Source: Prolixibacteraceae bacterium (GTDB lineage: Bacteria; Bacteroidota; Bacteroidia; Bacteroidales; Prolixibacteraceae). Taken from it: 21,003 bases of DNA. The translations under genes and the position numbers were made by a program. Under the pieces are notes generated by a model, which worked only from the letters and a program-made list of their open reading frames with translations, was not told where the DNA came from and ran no database searches. The stretch is from assembly GCA_027451165.1 (NCBI GenBank), contig DAIDJX010000019.1, forward strand, positions 1-21,003. The letters are read 5' to 3'. Shown here piece after piece: positions 15,301-21,003 of this stretch. The number at the start of each line of letters is the position of its first letter. Positions within the stretch are counted from its first letter, which is position 1.

Positions 15301-15933
15301 ATTAAGGGCACGGTCACGGAATTCCTGGATGGCATCCATCGGTACCAACTGCTTCATATCTTCCATGCTGATGACTTCCACCTTCTGAATTTCATGGGAA
15401 GTACGGAACCCGTCGAAGAAAGCAACGAAATGAACTCTCGATTTCAGGGTAGCCAGGTGAGCAACACCTGCAAGGTCCATCTCTTCCTGAACCGATCCTG
15501 AAGCCAACATGGCAAAACCAGTCTGACGGCAGGCATAAATGTCACTATGGTCACCAAAGATGGAAAGGGCATGTGCGGCAACTGCCCTGGCGCTCACATG
15601 AAAAACCGTAGGCAATAATTCCCCGGCAATCTTGTACATGTTGGGGATCATCAGCAACAAGCCCTGAGAAGCAGTGTAGGTGGTTGCAAGTGCTCCTGAC
15701 TGGAGAGCTCCGTGAACAGCGCCGGCAGCACCTCCTTCACTTTGCATCTCTGCCAGCCTTACAGGCCGGCCAAACATATTCTTCTTTCCGTTTGCAGCCC
15801 ATTCGTCCACGTATTCTGCCATGGTTGAAGAAGGCGTAATCGGATAAATACAGGCAACTTCACTGAACATATAACTGATATACGATGCAGCATAGTTACC
15901 GTCACAGGTGATGAATTTTTTTTGTTTTGTCAT
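12382..15933 (-). CDS. nifJ: Pyruvate:ferredoxin (flavodoxin) oxidoreductase
   Basis: A 1183-residue single-chain homodimeric PFOR. It splits pyruvate with CoA into acetyl-CoA and CO2 and passes electrons to ferredoxin or flavodoxin in the cytoplasm, the main pyruvate step in many anaerobes. Domains in order are the N-terminal pyrimidine-binding domain (CDGNYAASYISYMFSEVACIYPITPSS), the CoA-region domain II, the EKR-type linker near residue 430, and a two-cluster ferredoxin domain with CTQCNQCAYICP near 692-703 and CTGCGNCADVCP near 747-758. The C-terminal TPP domain has ACAGCGE near 812 (further cluster ligands), GGDGWAYDIGYGG near 966 and SNTGGQSSKATP. All cysteine motifs are intact. A 40-bp gap without terminator separates it from the upstream AAA gene, so partial cotranscription is possible. 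The A8 run in codons 3-6 is normal coding sequence. Confidence 0.97.
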   Translation of the reverse strand: MTKQKKFITCDGNYAASYISYMFSEVACIYPITPSSTMAEYVDEWAANGKKNMFGRPVRLAEMQSEGGAAGAVHGALQSGALATTYTASQGLLLMIPNMYKIAGELLPTVFHVSARAVAAHALSIFGDHSDIYACRQTGFAMLASGSVQEEMDLAGVAHLATLKSRVHFVAFFDGFRTSHEIQKVEVISMEDMKQLVPMDAIQEFRDRALNPEHPLTRGTAQNPDIFFQAKESANRYFDAVPDIVEGYMQQISALTGREYHPFTYYGAPDAENIIIAMGSVTETIRETIDHLIKQGKKVGLLAVHLFRPFSPKYFYRVLPATVKRIAVLDRAKEPGSEGEPLYHDIKSIFYGTGRTPLIVGGRYGLGSKDTTSAQILSVYENLEMNEPKNDFTIGIVDDVTFKSLPMKEEVDLSPAGTYQAKFYGLGSDGTVGANKNSIKIIGEATDKYCQGYFQYDSKKSGGFTCSHLRFGDKPIRSTYLVTTPDFVACHVPAYIHLYDVLKGLKKGGSFLLNSIWDVEETKNRLPDNMKKYLAENEINFYIINGTQLGVDLGLGNRTNTIMQSAFFRITNVIPFEMAVEEMKHAVLKTYGKKGEQIINMNYAAIDAGGKNIIRVEVPEEWKNIASQEDTIIEGERPSYIRNIVDVMNAQKGDSLPVSAFLGYEDGAFLPGTAAYEKRGIAVTVPEWNPDTCTQCNQCAYICPHAAIRPFLLTEEETAAAPDGMNVRLAVPQKTFGGLNFRIQVSVLDCTGCGNCADVCPSKVKSLVMKPLDSQRHEIPNWEYCFHKVSLKENVVEKNKLVKNTQFAQPLFEFSGACAGCGETPHIKLITQLFGERMMVGNATGCSSIYGGSAPATPYTMHKDSGHGPAWANSLFEDNAEYGFGMAEGVSAMRDRIALLMETAMQNGISEEEKAAFSAWLAGKDNAEESVKASAVVVEALKGKTGEYAIDIMNLKQYLVKKSIWVFGGDGWAYDIGYGGLDHVMASGHDVNVLVMDTEVYSNTGGQSSKATPVGAVAKFAAAGKRIRKKDLGAMMFSYGYVYVAQVAIGANQSQFLKAVKEAEAYPGPSIIIAYSPCINHGLRASMGKSNEEMAKAVEAGYWTLYRYNPLLEAEGKNPFQLDSKEPDWSKFQEFLNGEVRYTSLKKSFPEEAEELFKSAEENAKWRHNFYKRMAAMDFTAQS

Positions 15934-15973
15934 GTCTACATTGATTTATTTCAATACTCTATTCTTGTTTCTT

Positions 15974-17149
15974 TCAATATAAAAAACCAAATAACCACAA
16001 GGGTATTTTATTCCCCTCGCCTGTTTCAATCATGTCGGCAGCAGAAAAATTGCCACTCGTTGGCTCCGATTTCCGTCCCCCTACCTGAAAACTGTATTCG
16101 CCATCAACCAGAAATTCTCCTTCAGAAGAAAATTTCACATGATGTGACATTCCAACCTGGTTGAGGAAGAAAGTATGCCGGAGATTTGTGCTGGTCACCT
16201 TGTCAGGAGCAATGGCATACAATAAATTGGTGTTGTTCAGGTACACTTTAACAGGCTTCTTCATTTGATCTTCGTCACCATTGTTGTACAAAAGATGAAT
16301 CAGCCGGGCATCTTTCAGGTACTGCAAATAGTTCATGACTGTCGCTCGGGAAGTCTGAATGGAAGAAGAAAGTCTGCTTACATTCGGGGTAAACGGAGTA
16401 TCAGCGGCAATGATGTACAACAGTTTTTTCAGGTTGGGAAGATATTTCAAATCTACCTGATTGATATACGGAATGTCGATTTCAAGGGCAAGATTAATGT
16501 TTTTCAGCAGGGAATCAGTGTAAAAATCGCCCATTTCCATAAAATATGGATAAAAACCACACCTCAGGTAGTCGCTGAACCAAGCCAGGGGTTTTACTTT
16601 ATCGATAATTCCCTGAGCCAGGCGGACATGATCCTGCAGAATTTCCGAAAACTCCAGTACCGGAAAATTCCCGTCAGTCTTCAGGTTTAGAAATTCCCTG
16701 AATGACAGACCTTCCAGGTAATACAGCTTAACAATTCCGTTCAGCTCAGGATTACCATCCCTTACCTTTGAAACCGGTGAAGTGGTGAATACAATCCGGA
16801 GATCAGGAATTTCATCATAACATTTCCGCAATTCTGCTGACCAGCCAGGAAACTTATTTACCTGATCCAAAAACAAAACTCTTCCACCCACCTTTGAAAA
16901 CTCATCAGCGAAAGAAAAAATTCTTCTTCTGGTGAAATACAGGTTGTTCAGGTTAATGTACAGGACGGATTTATCGGATTTGTGGTATTTACGGATGAAG
17001 TCAAGCAGGAAAGTTGTCTTCCCAACTCCTCTGAATCCCTTGATGCAGATCATCCGGTCATTCCAGTCGATCTGATCTGAAAGTCCACGGTGAAGCACAT
17101 CGTCAGCGCTTTCCAGCAGGAGGTGGTGATGTTGAATCAGGCTTTCCAA
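15974..17149 (-). CDS. AAA (AAA_14)/DUF4143 ATPase with altered catalytic motifs
   Basis: A 391-residue protein with an N-terminal P-loop ATPase domain (AAA_14 type) and a C-terminal DUF4143 part with a winged-helix segment and a nuclease-like end. Walker A is GFRGVGKTT (residues 38-46). Walker B is VLFLDQVNKFPGW with D95-Q96, where the family usually has D-E. The segment after strand 2 reads INLNNLYF where acidic residues are common, and the C-terminal YSFQVGGRK has Q where family members I recall have FEVGG. The ending IPLWLFGFLY is typical of Bacteroidota members. Function of the family is unclear. The start is TTG at 17149: no ATG lies upstream before an in-frame stop and the next methionine (residue 33) would cut the domain. 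A hairpin (17145-17164) covers the start and an 11-bp inverted repeat lies upstream. Confidence 0.85.
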   Translation of the reverse strand: MESLIQHHHLLLESADDVLHRGLSDQIDWNDRMICIKGFRGVGKTTFLLDFIRKYHKSDKSVLYINLNNLYFTRRRIFSFADEFSKVGGRVLFLDQVNKFPGWSAELRKCYDEIPDLRIVFTTSPVSKVRDGNPELNGIVKLYYLEGLSFREFLNLKTDGNFPVLEFSEILQDHVRLAQGIIDKVKPLAWFSDYLRCGFYPYFMEMGDFYTDSLLKNINLALEIDIPYINQVDLKYLPNLKKLLYIIAADTPFTPNVSRLSSSIQTSRATVMNYLQYLKDARLIHLLYNNGDEDQMKKPVKVYLNNTNLLYAIAPDKVTSTNLRHTFFLNQVGMSHHVKFSSEGEFLVDGEYSFQVGGRKSEPTSGNFSAADMIETGEGNKIPLWLFGFLY

Positions 17150-17187
17150 ATATCTAAATTTGGAGCGAAATTAGTCAAAAGAACTAC

Positions 17188-17215
17188 AATTTTGCAATCT
17201 TCACATTGCAAAATT
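17188..17215. promoter_or_regulatory. 11-bp inverted repeat upstream of AAA gene
   Basis: AATTTTGCAAT (17188-17198) and ATTGCAAAATT (17205-17215) are perfectly complementary around CTTCAC. It lies about 40 bp upstream of the AAA gene start. Just downstream on the minus strand, TAATTTCG (17173-17166) matches the -7 consensus in all but one base, so the repeat would cover the -33 region. It is a candidate operator; there is no T-run to suggest a terminator. Confidence 0.45.
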
Positions 17216-17240
17216 TGGTTTTTTATGTAATTTATAATTA

Positions 17241-17278
17241 GTAAAAATAGCAGAGGGGGATCAATGACCCCCCTCTGC
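17241..17278. terminator. rho intrinsic terminator
   Basis: GCAGAGGGGG (17250-17259) and CCCCCTCTGC (17269-17278) form a 10-bp GC-rich stem. On the minus strand, 20 bases past the rho stop, the stem is followed by TATTTTTAC, a T-rich tail. On the plus strand CCTATTTTTC follows, so it may work both ways. Confidence 0.85.
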
Positions 17279-17297
17279 CCTATTTTTCTATTGGTAA

Positions 17298-19223
17298 TCA
17301 GATGTCTGCATTCATAGAAATGAGGAATTCCTCAATTGAACGGGTTTTCATCAGCCGGTCTTTCATAAAATCCATAGCTTCGAGGGAATTCATGCCGCCG
17401 AGGTAATTACGGAGAATCCAGATTTTATCCAGGATATACCGGGAAAGCAGCAGGTCTTCGCGACGGGTGCTGGAAGCCGGAATGTCGATGGATGGATAGA
17501 TTCTCTTGTTGGAAAGTTTGCGGTCGAGCTGAAGTTCCATATTGCCGGTGCCCTTAAACTCTTCAAAGATAACGTCATCCATTTTTGAACCGGTCTCCGT
17601 CAAAGCAGTCGCCAGGATGGTCAGAGAACCACCTTCTTCGATGTTCCTTGCAGCGCCGAAGAATCTTTTCGGTTTATGGAGAGCATTGGCGTCAACACCT
17701 CCGGAGAGTACTTTCCCGGATGCAGGCTGTACCGTGTTGTAAGCACGGGCCAGACGGGTAATGGAATCAAGCAGAATAACCACATCATGGCCGCATTCTA
17801 CCAGTCTTTTTGCTTTTTCGAGCACCATACCAGCCACACGTACATGTCTTTCAGCAGGTTCGTCGAAGGTGGAGGAGATGACTTCTGCATTCACGCTCCG
17901 GGCCATATCGGTTACCTCTTCGGGGCGCTCATCGATCAGCAGTACAATCATGTACACTTCGGGATGATTGGCGGCTATGGCGTTGGCAATCTCTTTAAGC
18001 AATACCGTTTTACCGGTTTTGGGCTGTGCAACGATCAAACCGCGCTGTCCTTTTCCGATAGGGGTAAACATATCAACAATCCGGGTGGAAATGTTATCAT
18101 GGCCATTGCCGGTCAGTTCGAATTTTTCATTGGGGAACAAAGGGGTCAGGTGGTCAAAGGGTACCCTGTCTCTGATGTATTCCGGGCTCCGTCCGTTGAT
18201 TTCCAATACCTTGATTAAAGGGAAGTATTTTTCACCCTCTTTGGGTGGCCGGATGGTTCCCCGGCAGGTATCCCCCGTTTTCAATCCAAAGAGTTTGATC
18301 TGGGACTGAGAAACATAAATATCATCCGGTGAATTCAGATAGTTGAAATCTGCGGAACGCAGAAATCCATAACCTTCCGGCATAATTTCCAGCACACCGG
18401 TGTTGGAAACGATGCCGTCAAATTCATAATTTTTATCAAGTACATTCTTTTCCGGGGCTTTCTCTGCAGGAACGAAATTCTTAGCGCCCTGATTTTCCTT
18501 TTTCTGCTGCCAGTCAGGTTTCTTGAATTTGCGCTGAAATCCCTGTTGCCCGGAGGCCGGAGCGACAGTTTCCCGGGATTTTTCCTGGCCAGTTTCCTGT
18601 TCTGTCGGTTCAACCGAAGTTTCAGCGACAACAACCACCGGAATTTCCTCTTCCGGTTCAGGTAGAGCAACCGTTTCTGGTTCCGGAACAGGGTTCATCG
18701 CCTCCAAATCACGTTCTCCCTGTTTGTGCTCAGTAACAACAGACTTGCCTTTACGTAAGTCTTTCTCACGGGAAAACTCCTTCATGATGGCTTTCAACTG
18801 ATCATGACGGGAAAGCGTCTTTGTCGGGGGTGGAGTTTCTTCTTTTTCCTGAGGTTGTTCCGCTTCAGGAACAGACTTTTCCTGTTTCTGGGGTGTGGAT
18901 TCTTTTCCCACGACCTGCTTAATCAGTTCTTTATAACTACGTCTGACTTTGACAACATTCTTTTCCTTTTCCGGATTTTCATTATCTGTCTTTTCATCTG
19001 CCGGAAACGGAGCAACACTGTTGGTAGCATTACCCGCGGTTGATTTTGATCTGGCATCAACCTCCTGCATTTTTCTTTCTGCATTCACGATGGCCTGGGT
19101 ATCCAGAATCTTATACACCAAATCCTGCTTTTTATAAGACTCTACCCTTTTAATTTTTAACTCCTTCCCTATTTCCCGTAATTCAGGCAGCAGTTTTTTA
19201 TTAAGCTCTAAAATATCATACAT
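17298..19223 (-). CDS. rho: Transcription termination factor Rho with disordered insert
   Basis: Rho is a hexameric RNA-dependent helicase that ends transcription. From the chosen ATG the protein has 641 residues against about 420 in E. coli. Order: Rho N-terminal helical domain ([18 protein letters not shown]), a low-complexity E/K/P/Q/T-rich insert at about residues 47-260, the cold-shock-like RNA-binding domain ([24 protein letters not shown] from about 262), the ATPase core with Walker [13 protein letters not shown] (K405) and Walker [18 protein letters not shown], then the R-loop [20 protein letters not shown]. Start choice: the frame extends to 19307, but those 28 extra codons begin at the -7 box, and [12 protein letters not shown] is the conserved family start. 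Bacteroides Rho has a comparable insert, reported to drive phase separation in B. thetaiotaomicron. An intrinsic terminator follows the gene. Confidence 0.97.
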   Translation of the reverse strand: MYDILELNKKLLPELREIGKELKIKRVESYKKQDLVYKILDTQAIVNAERKMQEVDARSKSTAGNATNSVAPFPADEKTDNENPEKEKNVVKVRRSYKELIKQVVGKESTPQKQEKSVPEAEQPQEKEETPPPTKTLSRHDQLKAIMKEFSREKDLRKGKSVVTEHKQGERDLEAMNPVPEPETVALPEPEEEIPVVVVAETSVEPTEQETGQEKSRETVAPASGQQGFQRKFKKPDWQQKKENQGAKNFVPAEKAPEKNVLDKNYEFDGIVSNTGVLEIMPEGYGFLRSADFNYLNSPDDIYVSQSQIKLFGLKTGDTCRGTIRPPKEGEKYFPLIKVLEINGRSPEYIRDRVPFDHLTPLFPNEKFELTGNGHDNISTRIVDMFTPIGKGQRGLIVAQPKTGKTVLLKEIANAIAANHPEVYMIVLLIDERPEEVTDMARSVNAEVISSTFDEPAERHVRVAGMVLEKAKRLVECGHDVVILLDSITRLARAYNTVQPASGKVLSGGVDANALHKPKRFFGAARNIEEGGSLTILATALTETGSKMDDVIFEEFKGTGNMELQLDRKLSNKRIYPSIDIPASSTRREDLLLSRYILDKIWILRNYLGGMNSLEAMDFMKDRLMKTRSIEEFLISMNADI

Positions 19224-19304
19224 AAAATGATGGTATAAACATTGGATTACTGATTGAAAACTTCTGAACTTTTCGTGGAGAGAGGTAAAAACAGAAATTT
19301 GCGC

Positions 19305-19335
19305 CAAAATTAATTAAAATTCACCCATATGCAAA
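19305..19335 (-). promoter_or_regulatory. rho promoter
   Basis: On the minus strand TTTG (19335-19332) is followed by a 19-bp spacer and TAATTTTG (19312-19305). Both elements are perfect matches to the Bacteroidota consensus TTTG-N19-TAnnTTTG. The transcript would start near 19300 and have a leader of about 75 nt before the ATG at 19223. This fixes the start codon choice for rho. Confidence 0.8.
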
Positions 19336-19419
19336 ATTTGTTACTTTTTTTTTAAATTCGTAGCCTGATGTCGAAGTATTCGGAAAAACCCAAATAAATC
19401 TGACTGTCAAAACTCAAGC

Positions 19420-20286
19420 ATGAGGCAACTCAAAATATCAAAGCAGGTCACTAACCGGGATGCAATGTCGCTGGATAAGTATCTACACGAAATTGGGAAG
19501 ATTGAGTTGCTGAGTCCTGAGTTGGAAGTAGAACTTGCCAAAAGAATAAAACTTGGAGACCGGCAGGCTTTTGAAAAACTGATCAAAGGGAATCTCCGTT
19601 TTGTGGTTTCTGTATCCAAACAATATCAGAATCAGGGTCTCAGTCTTTCAGATCTGATCAATGAAGGCAACCTGGGTCTGATAAAAGCTGCAGAACGCTT
19701 TGATGAAACACGTGGATTTAAGTTTATTTCCTATGCTGTGTGGTGGATCCGGCAATCGGTGTTACAAGCCCTCGCTGAACAGGCGAGGATTGTAAGACTT
19801 CCGCTGAACAAAATCGGATCCATCAGTAAAATCAACCGGGCATTCAGCCAGCTGGAACAGGAGTTTCAGCGGGAACCTACCTTCGAAGAACTATCGGCTG
19901 TGCTTGACCTGGCACCTTCGATCATTGAAGATTCCATGAACCTCAATCGAATACACATCTCCATGGACGCCCCACTGCGGGAAGATGATGACAATACCCT
20001 TTACGATGTCATGCTGAATGATGATTCGCCCAGCGCTGACAACGAGCTGATGATGAACTCGCTCAGAAAGGAGATTGAAAGATCGCTATCCACACTCAGC
20101 GACCGGGAATCAGATGTACTGCGCTTTTTTTTCGGGCTGCATGGATTTCCTATGCTCACCCTGGAAGAAATTGGCGACCAACTTGGTCTGACCAGGGAAA
20201 GAGTCAGGCAAATAAAGGAAAAAGCGATTAAAAAACTGAAAAACAAATACCGGAACCAATTGCTGAAAGCATATCTTGGTTTATAA
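19420..20286 (+). CDS. rpoD: Primary RNA polymerase sigma factor (RpoD/SigA)
   Basis: A 288-residue group 1 sigma factor of the short Bacteroidota form, which lacks region 1.1. The N-terminus [26 protein letters not shown] is the standard start of the phylum's housekeeping sigma. Region 2 contains [37 protein letters not shown] and the promoter-melting/-7 recognition part [22 protein letters not shown]. Region 3 follows with [16 protein letters not shown], and region 4 ends in the helix-turn-helix [24 protein letters not shown] that reads the -33 element. It directs core polymerase to TTTG/TAnnTTTG promoters such as those seen in this window. It is divergent from rho across about 196 bp and followed 12 bp later by rpe, probably as an operon. 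I could not assign its own promoter with confidence. Confidence 0.97.
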   Translation: MRQLKISKQVTNRDAMSLDKYLHEIGKIELLSPELEVELAKRIKLGDRQAFEKLIKGNLRFVVSVSKQYQNQGLSLSDLINEGNLGLIKAAERFDETRGFKFISYAVWWIRQSVLQALAEQARIVRLPLNKIGSISKINRAFSQLEQEFQREPTFEELSAVLDLAPSIIEDSMNLNRIHISMDAPLREDDDNTLYDVMLNDDSPSADNELMMNSLRKEIERSLSTLSDRESDVLRFFFGLHGFPMLTLEEIGDQLGLTRERVRQIKEKAIKKLKNKYRNQLLKAYLGL

Positions 20287-20298
20287 GACAGGAACGAC

Positions 20299-20952
20299 AT
20301 GAAGAGTAGAATGATAGCGCCTTCCATCCTTTCAGCCAATTTTAACCAGTTGGGCGACGATATCCGCATGATCAACCAGAGTGATGCCGACTGGATTCAT
20401 TTCGATGTGATGGATGGAGTTTTTGTCCCGAACATTTCCTTTGGCATTCCTGTTATTGAACATGTAGCCAGAATTGCCTCCAAACCGCTGGATGTTCACC
20501 TGATGATCATTTCCCCTGACCAGTTTATTGTTCCCTTTGCCCAAGCAGGCGCCGCACTGATTACTGTCCACATGGAAACCTGCCCGCACCTTCACCGTAC
20601 AGTCGGCTTAATTAAGGAACAGGGTATCATGGCCAGCGTCTGTCTCAATCCCCATACTCCTGTGAGTTCGCTGGAATGCATCATTGCCGGGTTGGATATG
20701 GTGCTGCTTATGTCGGTAAATCCGGGATTCGGCGGGCAAAAATTCATTGAAGGAACAATAGAAAAGGTAAAGACACTGGCTGAACTGATTGACAGGAAAA
20801 ACCCGGCCTGCCTGATTGAAGTAGACGGGGGAGTCAATGAAGAAACAGGAAAGAAGCTCTTTGATGCCGGCGCAAATGTCCTCGTAGCAGGTAATTACGT
20901 TTTCTCAGCACCTGATCCCAAACAAGCCATCATCCGGCTTAAAAACTGCTGA
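20299..20952 (+). CDS. rpe: Ribulose-phosphate 3-epimerase
   Basis: A 217-residue TIM-barrel enzyme that interconverts D-ribulose 5-phosphate and D-xylulose 5-phosphate in the pentose phosphate pathway (cytoplasm). Visible motifs are APSILSANF (residues 7-15), HFDVMDGVFVPNISFG with metal-binding His and catalytic Asp near 34-36, DVHLMI near 64-69 with another metal His, MSVNPGFGGQKFIE near 138-151 (phosphate-binding loop), and IEVDGGV near 173-179 with the second catalytic Asp. Length is normal. The start ATG has an AGGAA-like Shine-Dalgarno just upstream, which is uncommon in this phylum. The gene follows rpoD by 12 bp with no terminator, so it is likely cotranscribed. The next gene converges with a 3-bp gap. 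Confidence 0.96.
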   Translation: MKSRMIAPSILSANFNQLGDDIRMINQSDADWIHFDVMDGVFVPNISFGIPVIEHVARIASKPLDVHLMIISPDQFIVPFAQAGAALITVHMETCPHLHRTVGLIKEQGIMASVCLNPHTPVSSLECIIAGLDMVLLMSVNPGFGGQKFIEGTIEKVKTLAELIDRKNPACLIEVDGGVNEETGKKLFDAGANVLVAGNYVFSAPDPKQAIIRLKNC

Positions 20953-20955
20953 TTA

Positions 20956-21003
20956 TCACGATTCCAGAAGCAACTGACCTGCAATCTGACCGGCCTTTTC
21001 TTT
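20956..21003 (-). CDS. 3' end of a leftward gene (unidentified)
   Basis: On the minus strand the frame is open from the window edge to a TGA at 20958-20956 and reads KEKAGQIAGQLLLES. An alanine/leucine-rich helix of this sort is a common protein C-terminus, for example in LacI-type regulators, but 15 residues do not allow identification. A real gene is suggested because the stop falls 3 bp after the convergent rpe stop, leaving no other spacer. Low confidence. Confidence 0.35.
   Translation of the reverse strand, partial: KEKAGQIAGQLLLES

Noticed and set aside
15916..15923. Programmed slippage at an A8 run in nifJ codons 3-6
   Set aside because: The frame is normal on both sides, the protein is full length and AAA/AAG lysine runs are common in AT-rich starts.
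19224..19307. A 28-residue N-terminal extension of Rho (start at 19307)
   Set aside because: The extra codons begin at the perfect -7 element of the rho promoter, so they would lie at or before the transcription start; the family starts at [10 protein letters not shown].
1..21003. Prophage, transposon, defence island or biosynthetic cluster
   Set aside because: No integrase, transposase, phage, toxin-antitoxin or modular synthase genes are seen; gene content is mainly housekeeping plus one efflux operon.

Overview
The window looks like a chromosomal segment of a Bacteroidota bacterium, probably an anaerobic member of the Bacteroidales/Marinilabiliales side. The evidence is the short primary sigma factor without region 1.1, a Rho with a long disordered N-terminal insert, an efflux operon ending in a PG0541-type PII-like protein (the Porphyromonas gingivalis arrangement), and exact matches to the Bacteroidota -7 promoter element TAnnTTTG upstream of rho, dapL, lysA and the tetR-type gene. 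A long single-chain pyruvate:ferredoxin oxidoreductase suggests fermentative or strictly anaerobic carbon metabolism. The species cannot be named from the sequence.

Layout. 1-1112 (+): the 3' part of a GIN-domain (DUF2807) surface protein, then mscL. 1144-4194 (-): lysA, a GT4 glycosyltransferase and a TsaC/Sua5-type tRNA-modification enzyme, all pointing left. 4195-4448: divergent lysA/dapL control region with a promoter on each side and a nested palindromic repeat in the dapL leader. 4449-5675 (+): dapL. 5664-5709: a perfect 21-bp-arm convergent terminator that forms the ends of both flanking genes. 5698-12165 (-): efflux operon in the order tetR-type regulator, tolC-type channel, lipoprotein adaptor, RND pump, PII-like protein. 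12382-15933 (-): nifJ with a clear intrinsic terminator. 15974-17149 (-): AAA/DUF4143 ATPase with amide residues where catalytic acids are expected. 17298-19223 (-): rho. 19420-20952 (+): primary sigma factor gene and rpe. The last 48 bases hold the probable 3' end of another leftward gene.

How the genes work together. LysA and DapL are the last step and the aminotransferase step of diaminopimelate/lysine synthesis and share one divergent control region. The efflux genes form a complete tripartite RND pump with its own repressor-type regulator and a small PII-like partner. Rho and the primary sigma factor, the main termination and initiation factors, sit back to back.

Most of the window is housekeeping. 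I found no prophage, CRISPR array, transposase or obvious new defence cassette. The points most worth following are the PII-like protein attached to the efflux pump, the shared terminator that encodes two C-termini, the AAA/DUF4143 protein with an altered Walker B motif, and the non-canonical motifs in the LysA homologue.
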